Of a DNA stretch of 64,000 nucleotides, positions 1 through 13,608 are shown one piece after another. Source of the DNA: Buchnera aphidicola (Floraphis choui) (GTDB lineage: Bacteria > Pseudomonadota > Gammaproteobacteria > Enterobacterales > Enterobacteriaceae). A program made the translations under genes and the position numbers. Location of the stretch: positions 1 to 64,000 of the forward strand of contig CP140044.1 of NCBI GenBank assembly GCA_039830045.1, read 5' to 3'. Within the stretch, counting starts at the first letter, position 1. Each line of letters opens with the position of its first letter. Under the pieces are notes generated by a model that was not told where the DNA came from, ran no database searches, and saw only the letters and a list, made by a program, of their open reading frames with translations.

Positions 1-1875
1 ATGCTATCCAAAAAAAACTTTAACGTTATAGTAGTCGGCGGAGGTCACGCAGGAACTGAAGCAGCACTAGCTGCTTCTAGAATGGGAAGTCTAACTTTAT
101 TAATTACTCAAAAAATAAATACTATTGGAACTCTATCCTGTAATCCTGCTATCGGAGGTATTGGAAAAAGTCAATTAGTAAAAGAAATTGATGCTTTAGG
201 TGGAATTATGGCAAAAGTTACTGATCAATCAGGTATTCAATTTAGAATTTTAAATTCTAAAAAAGGCCCTGCTGTTCGTTCTACTAGAGCACAAGCTGAT
301 AGAAAAATTTATAGCAAAAATATTAAAAAATTTCTTCAGTCTCAAAAGAAACTGTTAATATTAGAAGGAGAAGTAAAAGATCTTATTATTGACCAATATA
401 AAATAAAAGGAATTTTAATGCATGATGAAACACAATTTTTTTCTCAATCAGTTGTTTTAACTCTCGGAACATTTTTAGGAGGAAAAATTTACATCGGTTT
501 AAATAGTTTTAGTGGAGGAAGAATAGGAGACAATGCTTCTATTAACTTGGCAAATCGATTACGAGAGTTGCCTATAAATGTATCAAGACTAAAAACAGGA
601 ACACCTCCTAGATTAGATTGTAGAACCATCAATTTTAAAATTTTAAAACCACAATATAGCGATAATCCTTTACCAAAATTTTCGTTTATGAAAGATATGT
701 TACAACATCCTAAACAAGTTCCTTGTCACATTACATATACAAATGAAATTACCCATTCAATTATAAAAGAAAATCTTCAAAATAGTTCAATATATTCAGG
801 AATTTTACAAGGAATAGGTCCACGTTACTGCCCTTCTATTGAAGATAAAATTGTTCGATTTTCCGATAAATCAAAACATCAAATTTTTTTAGAACCAGGA
901 AGTTTATCTGATATTGAAATATATCCTAACGGTATTTCAACAAGTTTACCTGAAAATATTCAAAAAAAAATTATAAAATCAATAAAAGGATTAGAAAATT
1001 CTAAAATTATTCGTCCTGGATATGCTATTGAATACGATTATTTTGATCCTAGACATTTAAAATTAACTTTAGAAAGTAAATTTATTTCAGGCTTATTTCT
1101 AGCTGGTCAAATTAACGGTACTACAGGTTATGAAGAAGCTGCTTCACAAGGGTTATTAGCTGGATTAAATGCATCTTTATATGCATCAAATAAAGAACCA
1201 TGGTTTCCTAAACGCAATGAAGCTTATTTAGGAGTGCTAATAGATGATTTATGTACTAAAGGAACAAAAGAACCCTATCGTATGTTCACTGCTAGAGCTG
1301 AATATCGATTAACACTTAGAGAAGATAATGCAGATTTACGTTTAACAGAAATAGGGAGAAAATTAGGATTAATAAGTGAAAAAAGATGGAAACGCTATAA
1401 CCAAAAATTAGAAAATATTGAAAATGAATCAAAACGTTTAGATGACTTAGTAATCAATCCTGTTTCAAAAAATACTCATCAATTAAATAAATTTCTAAAA
1501 ATAAAATTAAATGTACAATTAAGTGCAAAAGAACTATTAAAACGTCCAGAAATAACTTATAAATATTTAATGTCTTTAGAACAATTTGGTCCAGGAATAA
1601 AAGATATAGAAGCTTCTCAACAAATAGAAATCCAAGCAAAATATCAAGGATATATAGATCGACAAAAAAAAGAAATTATACAATTCATAAATAAAGAAAA
1701 TATCAAATTAATTGCAATAAAAGATTATTGTGAAATAAAAGGATTATCAAATGAAGTAACTTCAAAATTAAATTATTATCGACCTCATTCCATTGGACAA
1801 GCTTCTAGAATTTCTGGGATTACACCAGCTGCTATTTCAATTTTATTAATTTATTTAAAAAAACAAAATGTATAA
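1..1875 (+). CDS. mnmG: tRNA uridine-34 carboxymethylaminomethyl-modifying enzyme MnmG (GidA)
   Basis: MnmG is the FAD-dependent partner of MnmE. Together they install the (carboxymethyl)aminomethyl group on U34 of tRNAs reading two-codon sets ending in A/G. The 624-residue protein is close to the E. coli length of about 629. The N-terminus carries the dinucleotide-binding motif [12 protein letters not shown] (about residues 11-22), followed by the family signature [11 protein letters not shown] (about 46-56). The C-terminal stretch [19 protein letters not shown] matches the conserved MnmE/tRNA-contacting tail. The partner mnmE lies at 15301, so both halves of the complex are kept. The window starts exactly on the ATG, so the ribosome binding site is outside it. 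A tract of nine A near position 962 stays in frame. Identification is secure. Confidence 0.98.
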   Translation: MLSKKNFNVIVVGGGHAGTEAALAASRMGSLTLLITQKINTIGTLSCNPAIGGIGKSQLVKEIDALGGIMAKVTDQSGIQFRILNSKKGPAVRSTRAQADRKIYSKNIKKFLQSQKKLLILEGEVKDLIIDQYKIKGILMHDETQFFSQSVVLTLGTFLGGKIYIGLNSFSGGRIGDNASINLANRLRELPINVSRLKTGTPPRLDCRTINFKILKPQYSDNPLPKFSFMKDMLQHPKQVPCHITYTNEITHSIIKENLQNSSIYSGILQGIGPRYCPSIEDKIVRFSDKSKHQIFLEPGSLSDIEIYPNGISTSLPENIQKKIIKSIKGLENSKIIRPGYAIEYDYFDPRHLKLTLESKFISGLFLAGQINGTTGYEEAASQGLLAGLNASLYASNKEPWFPKRNEAYLGVLIDDLCTKGTKEPYRMFTARAEYRLTLREDNADLRLTEIGRKLGLISEKRWKRYNQKLENIENESKRLDDLVINPVSKNTHQLNKFLKIKLNVQLSAKELLKRPEITYKYLMSLEQFGPGIKDIEASQQIEIQAKYQGYIDRQKKEIIQFINKENIKLIAIKDYCEIKGLSNEVTSKLNYYRPHSIGQASRISGITPAAISILLIYLKKQNV

Positions 1876-2106
1876 TAATTTTAAAAATCTTCTTTAAAAT
1901 TTTTATTACTAGTAATAAATTAATTAAGTTTAATAAATTTATATCTTCAATTTAATAGTATTTATATATCTAATTTCTATTAACTTAATATCGATGTTTC
2001 AGTTATAATTAATATATATCTCTAAATGCAAATTACTAAGAATTAGGCATTTTATCACTTTAGATATTAATTCAATTGTATTATAAAATATTTAATGTCT
2101 ATATAA

Positions 2107-2946
<840 letters not shown>

Positions 2947-2969
2947 AATAATACTCAAAATATTCATAA

Positions 2970-3221
<252 letters not shown>

Positions 3222-3269
3222 TTTTTAGAACATTCATATTAACTAATCTATTTTAAAATTTATATATAG

Positions 3270-3303
3270 ATCTTTACGTTATTTACTGAAGTGACGTAAA
3301 GAT
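3270..3303 (+). promoter_or_regulatory. Perfect stem-loop between atpE and atpF
   Basis: The arms ATCTTTACGT (3270-3279) and ACGTAAAGAT (3294-3303) are exact inverted complements around a 14-base loop. A short T run follows at about 3310-3315, only about 15 bases before the atpF start. It could be a partial terminator or a 3' stabiliser that raises atpE output relative to downstream genes. The structure is seen directly; the role is inferred. Confidence 0.55.
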
Positions 3304-3329
3304 ATAACTCTTTTTAAAGGTAAAATACT

Positions 3330-3800
3330 ATGAATCTCAATGCAACTATTATAGGTCAGGCTATCTCGTTTTTTTTATTTACTTTTTTTTGTATGAAATA
3401 TATTTGGCCTCCTATTATGTTTGCTATAAAAAATAGACAAAAAGAAATATCAGATTCTTTATTATATATTAAAAACAGTAAAAAAAAATTAGATTCCTAC
3501 CGAAATAAAATAGATGATGAAATAAATATTATAAGAAATAAAACTAAAACAATGATTGATCAAGCAAAAAAAAAGAAAATTATAATTTTAAATGAAGCAC
3601 ACGTTCAAGCACAAAAGGAAAGGGAAAAAATTCTAGAAAAAACCCAATTTGATGTAAAAATTGCATATCAACAATTACGACATAAATTAATTAAAGAAAT
3701 TAGTCAAATAGCTATTAATATTTCTGAAAAAATAATAGAACACAAAATCAATAATGAAAAAACACAAAATATTATTGATAGCTTAATTAAAAAACTATAA
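3330..3800 (+). CDS. atpF: ATP synthase F0 subunit b
   Basis: The b dimer is the peripheral stalk joining F0 to F1. The 156-residue protein is the E. coli length. A single N-terminal membrane helix (about residues 5-26, including IGQAISFFLFTFFCMKYIWPP) precedes a long charged coiled-coil-prone helix rich in Lys, Glu and Gln. The motif IGQAISF and the following WPPI are typical of the family. It is preceded by a clear AAAGG ribosome binding site and followed 13 bases later by atpH. A run of nine A occurs in the coding region near 3570 and stays in frame. Confidence 0.97.
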   Translation: MNLNATIIGQAISFFLFTFFCMKYIWPPIMFAIKNRQKEISDSLLYIKNSKKKLDSYRNKIDDEINIIRNKTKTMIDQAKKKKIIILNEAHVQAQKEREKILEKTQFDVKIAYQQLRHKLIKEISQIAINISEKIIEHKINNEKTQNIIDSLIKKL

Positions 3801-3813
3801 GGAAATGTAATTT

Positions 3814-4347
3814 ATGATAAAATTTAGAAGTATAGCTCATCCATATGCTCAAGCAATTTATGATTTTTCTATATCTCGCCATTCGTTTGATTCTTGGAAA
3901 AATATGTTAGAATATATGGTAAAAATTTCTAATCACGAAGAAGTTAGAAAAATAATCTCAAGTATGTCTTTTTTTCAACAATTAGCTAACTTTTTTATTT
4001 CTATTTGTAAAGATGAAATAGATGAATATGGAAAAAATTTTATTAAAATTTTAGTACAAAATAAACGTTTAATTTTATTAGAAAGCATATATTTGGAATT
4101 TATAGAAATATGTAATACTAATAATAATATTAAAAACGTTACAATTATTTCTGCTCATAATTTACACTCAAAACAACTAAACTATATCAATATAATATTA
4201 AAAAAACGTTTATCTAAAAAAATAAACATAAAATGTAAAATTGACAAAAATTTAATTGATGGATTTATTATTAAATTTGACGATACAGTTATTGATTTAT
4301 CTATTCAATTTCAACTAAAAAATTTATTATATTTTTTACAAAATTAA
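3814..4347 (+). CDS. atpH: ATP synthase F1 subunit delta
   Basis: Delta caps the alpha3-beta3 head and holds the b stalk. The 177-residue protein matches the E. coli length. The N-terminal motif SIAHPYAQAIYDFS matches the family signature for the helical N-terminal domain. The C-terminal region (IDGFIIKFDDTVIDLSI) matches the conserved end that binds subunit b. Sequence between the two is strongly diverged toward Lys, Ile and Asn, as expected at this base composition. It is tightly packed between atpF and atpA (gaps of 13 and 9 bases). Confidence 0.97.
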   Translation: MIKFRSIAHPYAQAIYDFSISRHSFDSWKNMLEYMVKISNHEEVRKIISSMSFFQQLANFFISICKDEIDEYGKNFIKILVQNKRLILLESIYLEFIEICNTNNNIKNVTIISAHNLHSKQLNYINIILKKRLSKKINIKCKIDKNLIDGFIIKFDDTVIDLSIQFQLKNLLYFLQN

Positions 4348-4356
4348 GAAGAAAAT

Positions 4357-5898
4357 ATGCAATTAAATTCTAATGAAATAAGTGAATTAATAAAAAAAAG
4401 AATTATTCAATATAATATTACTAGTAATACTTATAATGAAGGAACAATTACTTCAGTTAGTGATGGAATTATACGTATTTATGGTTTATCAAACGTCATG
4501 CAAGGAGAAATGATTTTATTACCCAATGATCGATACGCTATAGCATTGAATTTAGAAAAAGATTCCGTGGGTGGAGTAGTGATGGGTGAATATAGACATA
4601 TCTCTGAAGGATCTAAAGTTCAATGTACTGGACGTGTATTTGAAGTCCCAGTAGGTCTTAACTTTTTAGGACGTGTAGTAAATGCTTTAGGAGTGCCTAT
4701 TGATGGTAAAGGATCAATTAAAGAAACAAAATTTTTACCTATAGAATCTTCTGCTCCAGATGTTATTAGTAGAGAAAAAATAAATCAACCATTACAAACA
4801 GGTTATAAATCAATTGATTCAATGATTCCTATAGGACGCGGTCAACGCGAACTAATTATTGGAGATCGTCAAACTGGAAAAACAGCTTTAGCTATCGATA
4901 CAATAATTAATCAAAAATCATTTAATGTAAAGTGTATTTATGTTGCTATTGGACAAAAATTTTCAACAATTTCTTATGTTGTTAAAAAATTAGAAGAAAA
5001 TAATGCGCTAAAATATACAATTGTCGTTGTTGCATCTGCTTCTGAAGTTGCTTCTTTACAATATTTAGTACCATATTCTGGATGTGCTATGGGAGAATAT
5101 TTTAGAGACTGTGGAGAAGATGCTTTAATTGTTTATGATGATTTATCTAAACACGCAGTAGCATATAGACAAATTTCTTTATTATTAAGACGCCCTCCGG
5201 GAAGAGAAGCATTTCCTGGTGATATATTTTATCTTCATTCTCGATTATTAGAAAGATCATGCAAAGTGAATGCTGATTATCTCAATGAAATTATGAAAAA
5301 AAAAATTGATAATAGAACAGGTTCACTAACAGCATTACCTATTATTGAAACTCAAGGTGGAGATGTATCTTCTTTTATACCTACTAATGTCATTTCTATT
5401 ACTGATGGACAAATATTTTTGGAATCAAATTTATTTAATTCTGGAATTCGTCCAGCTATTAATCCTGGAATTTCAGTATCTCGAGTAGGTAGTTCTGCTC
5501 AAAATAAAATTATTCAATACGTTTCTTCTGGAATTCGTACAACATTAGCTCAATATCAAGAATTAGCTGCTTTTTCACAATTTTCATCTGATTTAGATGA
5601 AAATACTCGAAATCAACTGATTCACGGAAAAAAATTAATTGAAATTTTGAAACAAAAACAATATCAACCTATGTCAATTGCAGAACAAGCATTAATTCTC
5701 TTTTCAGTTAATCAAGGTTTTATAAATGATATTACTATAGAAAAAATAATAAATTTTGAAGAATCATTAATTTCTTTTGCTAATGAACAATTTTCTAAAT
5801 TTATGAAAGAAATTAACATTCACGGAAATTTTAATAAAGAAATTAAAAATCAATTAATTACTATAATCAATACTTTTAAATCAACTCAATATTGGTAA
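4357..5898 (+). CDS. atpA: ATP synthase F1 subunit alpha
   Basis: Alpha is the non-catalytic nucleotide-binding subunit of the F1 head. The 513-residue protein is the same length as in E. coli. The Walker A motif GDRQTGKT is at about residues 169-176, and the ATP synthase alpha/beta signature [11 protein letters not shown] is near 367-377. A tract of ten A at 5296-5305 sits inside the gene but is in frame (Met-Lys-Lys-Lys-Ile), so this copy is intact although slippage-prone. The gene is fifth in the atp operon. Confidence 0.98.
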   Translation: MQLNSNEISELIKKRIIQYNITSNTYNEGTITSVSDGIIRIYGLSNVMQGEMILLPNDRYAIALNLEKDSVGGVVMGEYRHISEGSKVQCTGRVFEVPVGLNFLGRVVNALGVPIDGKGSIKETKFLPIESSAPDVISREKINQPLQTGYKSIDSMIPIGRGQRELIIGDRQTGKTALAIDTIINQKSFNVKCIYVAIGQKFSTISYVVKKLEENNALKYTIVVVASASEVASLQYLVPYSGCAMGEYFRDCGEDALIVYDDLSKHAVAYRQISLLLRRPPGREAFPGDIFYLHSRLLERSCKVNADYLNEIMKKKIDNRTGSLTALPIIETQGGDVSSFIPTNVISITDGQIFLESNLFNSGIRPAINPGISVSRVGSSAQNKIIQYVSSGIRTTLAQYQELAAFSQFSSDLDENTRNQLIHGKKLIEILKQKQYQPMSIAEQALILFSVNQGFINDITIEKIINFEESLISFANEQFSKFMKEINIHGNFNKEIKNQLITIINTFKSTQYW

Positions 5899-5934
5899 TT
5901 TACAAAAAATTTTATAAGTTTAAGAGAAAAGTTT

Positions 5935-6804
5935 ATGTCTAAAATTAAAAATATTCAAGACAAAATTAATTGCATAAAAAATACACAAAAAATTACTAAA
6001 GCAATGGAGATGGTTTCCATTTCAAAAATGAAAAAGGCAGAAGTTAAAATGAATTCTGGACGTCCATATTTAGAAGTTATTAAAAAAATTATAAATAATA
6101 TTACATGCAATAATACTAAATACCAGCATTCATATTTAGAAAAGAGATCAGAGAAAGCTATTGGAATTATTATTATTTCAACAGATCAAGGATTATGTGG
6201 ACATTTAAATACAATATTATTTAAAAAAATTATAAAATTTATTAAAAATTATAAAACAAAAAATATTATAAATAATTTATATATTATTGGATCAAAAGGA
6301 TTTTCATTTTTCCAACCTTATTCTAAAAATATAGTATATCATAAAAAAGATACAAAGAATAACTATGAATTTTTTAATTATTTAAAATTTATTAATATAT
6401 TATTAAATGATTATAATACAAAAAAAATTGATACATTGTTTCTTTTTTATAATCAATTTAAGAATACTTTTATTCAAACTCCACTAACTGTAAAATTATT
6501 GCCATTATCATATAAAAAAATATACCAAAATCATAATCATTGGGATTATATTTATGAAGCTAGTTCACAACTTTTATTAAATGAATTATTGAATAAATAT
6601 ATAGGATTTCAAATATATCAAGCTATTTTAGAAAATTATACATGTGAGCAAACTGCTCGGATGATGGCAATGAAGCAAGCTACAGATAATAGTAGAGATT
6701 TAATTAAAGATTTACAAATTATTTATAATAAAGCACGTCAAGATAATATTACACAAGAATTAACTGAAATTATTTCAGGCGCTGCTGCAGTCTCATTAAA
6801 TTAA
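5935..6804 (+). CDS. atpG: ATP synthase F1 subunit gamma
   Basis: Gamma is the central rotor shaft. The 289-residue protein is close to the E. coli length of 287. The N-terminal helix has the conserved sequence NTQKITKAMEMVSISKMKKA, and the C-terminal helix has MMAMKQATDNSRDLIKDL with the ending EIISGAAAVS, both family hallmarks. The middle domain is highly diverged and rich in Asn, Lys and Ile. The 36-bp gap after atpA holds an AAGAGAA ribosome binding site. Confidence 0.97.
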   Translation: MSKIKNIQDKINCIKNTQKITKAMEMVSISKMKKAEVKMNSGRPYLEVIKKIINNITCNNTKYQHSYLEKRSEKAIGIIIISTDQGLCGHLNTILFKKIIKFIKNYKTKNIINNLYIIGSKGFSFFQPYSKNIVYHKKDTKNNYEFFNYLKFINILLNDYNTKKIDTLFLFYNQFKNTFIQTPLTVKLLPLSYKKIYQNHNHWDYIYEASSQLLLNELLNKYIGFQIYQAILENYTCEQTARMMAMKQATDNSRDLIKDLQIIYNKARQDNITQELTEIISGAAAVSLN

Positions 6805-6812
6805 TTAGATAA

Positions 6813-8228
<1,416 letters not shown>

Positions 8229-8246
8229 AATTGGATTGTATGAATT

Positions 8247-8630
8247 ATGATTTGTCACTTAAATATAGTTAGTCCTAAAAATTTTATTTATTTTAAATCA
8301 ATTAAAAAAATTCGAGTATCAGGAAGTAAAGGAGAACTAGGAATTTATCCAGGTCATTTACAATTATTATCATTTATTAAATCAGGAATTTTATATTGTT
8401 TAGATAAGAATAACAAAAAAAATTATATTTATTTATCAGAAGGAATTATAGAAATACAACCTATGACAATCAATATTTTAACTGACATTTTTTTAAAAAT
8501 TGAAAATTTAAATGAACAATTCATTACACAAATTATAAATGATATAACAGAAGAAATAAAAAAAAGTTTTATAACAGAAAAAGAAAAATTACTAAAAAAA
8601 TTGTCTTATGAATTAAAAAAATATATTTAA
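8247..8630 (+). CDS. atpC: ATP synthase F1 subunit epsilon
   Basis: Epsilon is part of the rotor and an intrinsic inhibitor of ATP hydrolysis. The 127-residue protein is about 12 residues shorter than the E. coli subunit. The N-terminal beta-sandwich signature GSKGELGIYPGHLQLLS is clear. The C-terminal helical hairpin is present but short and Lys-rich, so its inhibitory function may be weakened (inference). It ends the atp operon. A G+C-rich stem-loop lies about 55 bases downstream, before the convergent gyrB. Confidence 0.95.
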   Translation: MICHLNIVSPKNFIYFKSIKKIRVSGSKGELGIYPGHLQLLSFIKSGILYCLDKNNKKNYIYLSEGIIEIQPMTINILTDIFLKIENLNEQFITQIINDITEEIKKSFITEKEKLLKKLSYELKKYI

Positions 8631-8686
8631 ATTAAATAAAATTTTAAAATAAATTTATTTAATAATGTATATATTTATATAGTTTC

Positions 8687-8724
8687 GCGGCAGAGAATAC
8701 AAATAATATAATTGTTCCTGTCGC
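8687..8724. terminator. Stem-loop between convergent atpC and gyrB
   Basis: The stem GCGGCAG/CTGTCGC (one G-U pair) is extended past a single bulged A by GAATA/TGTTC, around a 13-base loop. The G+C content is strikingly high for this genome. It sits in the 125-bp gap between the ends of atpC (+) and gyrB (-). There is no long T run on either side, so it is a probable rather than proven bidirectional terminator. Confidence 0.5.
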
Positions 8725-8755
8725 ATACGTTATATTATAAAAATAAAATTTAAAT

Positions 8756-11188
<2,433 letters not shown>

Positions 11189-11375
11189 TTAAATCATATA
11201 TATTTTAAAATAACATATATTAAATTCAATTATTTTATTACAAAAATATTTGTTATAGATAATATATATTTACGTAAACTTCATATTTATTAACAATAAT
11301 TATCTGATTTTCGAATTATATTTTATATAATATTACAGAGAATAAGGCAATAATTTAAATATAAAACATTTAGTT

Positions 11376-12479
11376 TTACATTTTTAGTGGCATTAGTATA
11401 TATATTAATTTATAATTTTGATGATTGTATTGAATTTGTATACTAGAATGAGAATCATTTAACGACAAACATACCTCGTTATTTTCTAAAACGTTTAAAA
11501 TATCTAACATATAATATGCATTAATAGATACTTCGATATTAGTATTAATATAAATTACTTCTAATAATTCACAAGCTTTTTCATCATGTTGATTACTAGT
11601 TGTCATTTTTAATTGATTTTTATTATTTTTTATCAATACTCCTCGAAATGCTTCATTAGATAAAATTACTATTCGTGATAATGCTTCTTTGAAAAGAAAT
11701 GTATTAATAATAATTTTTCTATTAGAATTTTTTAATATAATAGATGAATATTGTGGAAAATCTTCCTCGATTATTTTACTAGTAAAAACAGTATTATTTA
11801 TATGTACTTGAAAATGATTATTATTCATTTTTATAAAAATTAATGTTAATGAATCATTTAGCAATCGTAATAATTCAATTACTCCTTTTCTTGGTATTAT
11901 TATGGAATAATATTTACATGAATGTTTTAGTGGTGTTTTACATATTGCTATGCGATAACCATCAGTAGCTACTATATATAAATGTTGATTTCTTATTTCT
12001 AACAGTAACCCATTAAAACAATTACGCAAATCCTGGACAGCCATGGAAAATTGAGTAGAAAAAATTATTACTTTAAATATATTTTGTAAAATAGAAAAAC
12101 TGATTTGATGTGTCATTGTTTGAAATCTAGGAAAGTTAAATGCAGGTAACGTTGCTAATGAATAAAAACTATTTTCCGAAAAGATTTTCAATTTATTTTG
12201 TTTCAACAATATAGTTATATCAGAATTATTAGGTAATTTTCGACATATAGCTAATATTTTTTTTCCTGATACTGTTATATTTCCTGGTATACAAGAAAAA
12301 ATTTTAGATGTTTTTGTTTGAATTTCTAATTCCAAATTAGTAGAAGTTAGAAATAGAACATTATCTTTAACTTCTATCAAAATGTTTTCAAGTATAGGAT
12401 ATAAAGTATTTTTTGTAATTAAACTATTTACTTTTTGCAAAGAATATAATAGCTTTTTTTTTGTTATTTTAAATTTCAT
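11376..12479 (-). CDS. dnaN: DNA polymerase III beta subunit (sliding clamp)
   Basis: The clamp encircles DNA and tethers Pol III. The 367-residue length matches E. coli at 366. Recognisable features are MKFKITKKKLLYSLQKVNSLI at the start, the repeated clamp folds, VATDGYRIAICK near residue 175, and the C-terminal VLMPL-like ending YILMPLKM that lines the partner-binding cleft. Sequence is diverged but the register is kept throughout. In E. coli and other Buchnera this gene follows dnaA on the same strand; here dnaA is missing, so dnaN must use its own promoter in the 12480-12869 spacer. Confidence 0.97.
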   Translation of the reverse strand: MKFKITKKKLLYSLQKVNSLITKNTLYPILENILIEVKDNVLFLTSTNLELEIQTKTSKIFSCIPGNITVSGKKILAICRKLPNNSDITILLKQNKLKIFSENSFYSLATLPAFNFPRFQTMTHQISFSILQNIFKVIIFSTQFSMAVQDLRNCFNGLLLEIRNQHLYIVATDGYRIAICKTPLKHSCKYYSIIIPRKGVIELLRLLNDSLTLIFIKMNNNHFQVHINNTVFTSKIIEEDFPQYSSIILKNSNRKIIINTFLFKEALSRIVILSNEAFRGVLIKNNKNQLKMTTSNQHDEKACELLEVIYINTNIEVSINAYYMLDILNVLENNEVCLSLNDSHSSIQIQYNHQNYKLIYILMPLKM

Positions 12480-12869
12480 TGATTTATAAAAATAATGTTG
12501 TAGTAGGTTTAATAAATGTAATTTTGTAGTACGGCTTCGCTGAAATTACATTACTTTTAAATATATTTAATTTTAAATATTAAATTGGTAATTAAATACA
12601 TTTTATCTTAATTTAGAAATATGTTTAGAATGAATATTAGAATAATAAATAGCATTAAATGTTATTTTAGAATCTTTTAAAAATATTATATTTAAGATAA
12701 CTTGTTAAAATTTTTTTAAAATAACGAATATATGATCTTTTATTAAATTTATTTTTAAATATATTTCAAAAAAATGTATATACGTTAAATGTTTTTTATA
12801 TTAAAGTGATATTTATAAATATAACTAAATAAAAAAATTTCAATATCAATTAAATGAGAATTTTATAAA
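12480..12869. other. dnaN-rpmH spacer where dnaA would be expected
   Basis: This 390-bp A+T-rich stretch holds no open reading frame of useful size and no dnaA. It must carry divergent promoters for dnaN (-) and rpmH (+). By eye I find no DnaA box matching TTATNCACA in either orientation. The only marked structure is the inverted repeat at 12515-12552. On a hand count, G outnumbers C roughly two to one on the plus strand here, unlike the spacers left of dnaN. Confidence 0.6.
12515..12552. repeat. Perfect 10-bp inverted repeat upstream of dnaN
   Basis: AATGTAATTT (12515-12524) is matched exactly by AAATTACATT (12543-12552) around an 18-base loop that contains the locally G+C-rich ACGGCTTCGC. 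It lies 36 bases upstream of the dnaN start. It could be an old dnaA terminator, an operator or an origin element. No function is assigned. Confidence 0.5.
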
Positions 12870-13016
12870 ATGAAACGTACTTTTCAACCTTCTATATTAA
12901 AAAGAAATAGGTTACATGGTTTTAGAAATCGAATGAGTACAAAAAATGGCCGTCATATTTTATCACGTAGACGAGCTAAACTTAGAACATACCTAACAAT
13001 ATCTTCTATTAAATGA
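12870..13016 (+). CDS. rpmH: Large ribosomal subunit protein bL34
   Basis: This 48-residue basic protein is slightly longer than the E. coli protein (46). It begins [18 protein letters not shown] and contains [19 protein letters not shown], matching bL34 over its whole length. The C-terminus LTISSIK is a few residues longer than usual. It heads the rpmH-rnpA-yidD-yidC-mnmE cluster. The stop codon at 13014 overlaps a run of ATG codons that belong to the frame of the upstream start of rnpA. Confidence 0.97.
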   Translation: MKRTFQPSILKRNRLHGFRNRMSTKNGRHILSRRRAKLRTYLTISSIK

Positions 13017-13053
13017 TTATGATAACAATGACAAAATTTTTTTTAAAAAAAAA

Positions 13054-13371
13054 ATGAAGTTATTAACTTCTACAGATTTTGAAAATGTTTTTAACAATTC
13101 TAATAAAGTAAAATATAGAGGATTAATAATTTTAAAATGTGTAAATACATTAGCATTTCCGAGATTAGGAATTAGTATATCACAAAAATACGTTCAAAAT
13201 TCATATAAAAGAAATCGAATTAAACGAATTATTAGAGAAAAATTTAGATTAATTCAATATAAATTAATAAATGCAGATTTTATAGTTATTATAAATTCAC
13301 GTTTTATAAATATAAATTATACATTACTAAAAAAGAATTTGGATAACTTATGGGCTGTTTATTATCAATGA
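13054..13371 (+). CDS. rnpA: Ribonuclease P protein component, start disrupted by a poly(A) tract
   Basis: RnpA assists the catalytic RNA of RNase P in 5' tRNA maturation. The clean reading frame gives 105 residues. It includes the RNR signature SYKRNRIKRIIREKFR (about residues 50-65) and LTSTDFENVF at the start. E. coli RnpA has nine more residues before the equivalent position. Those residues are encoded from ATG 13028 (Met-Thr-Lys-Phe-Phe-Leu-Lys-Lys-Lys), but they are out of frame by one base across T8A10 at 13037-13054. One extra A would fuse them and align residue for residue with E. coli from Met1. Either initiation is at 13054, which has no good ribosome binding site, or slippage restores the full protein. 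It overlaps yidD at its 3' end. Confidence 0.93.
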   Translation: MKLLTSTDFENVFNNSNKVKYRGLIILKCVNTLAFPRLGISISQKYVQNSYKRNRIKRIIREKFRLIQYKLINADFIVIINSRFININYTLLKKNLDNLWAVYYQ

Positions 13372-13607
13372 TTTCTCAATTTTTTATTATAATAATCCTA
13401 TTTTATCAACGTTTTATTAGTATTCTATTCATTCCAAGCTGTCGTTTTCAGCCTACTTGTTCGCATTACGCTTTACTTGTATTGCGTCATTATTGTTTAG
13501 TAAAGGGATGTTATTTAATAATAAGGAGAATATTAAAATGTCATCCTTTTCATCCTGGTGGTTGTGATAATATACCTAAAAAAATTCAAAATAGAAGAGA
13601 ATATTAA
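13350..13607 (+). CDS. yidD: Membrane protein insertion efficiency factor YidD
   Basis: YidD is a small membrane-associated protein co-encoded with YidC that helps inner membrane protein insertion. From 13350 it has 85 residues, the E. coli length. It has a hydrophobic N-terminus, then CRFQPTCSHYALLVL (about 31-45) and LKCHPFHPGGCD (about 62-73) with the conserved cysteines. The start at 13350 overlaps rnpA by 22 bases. An internal ATG at 13368 would give an ATGA overlap with the rnpA stop and is an equally reasonable start. The stop lies one base before the yidC start. Confidence 0.93.
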   Translation: MGCLLSMISQFFIIIILFYQRFISILFIPSCRFQPTCSHYALLVLRHYCLVKGCYLIIRRILKCHPFHPGGCDNIPKKIQNRREY

Positions 13608-13608
13608 T

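Noticed and set aside
13558..13608. Upstream in-frame start for yidC inside yidD
   Set aside because: It would add 17 residues not found in YidC and overlap the conserved C-terminus of YidD. ATG 13609 has a ribosome binding site and matches the family N-terminus.
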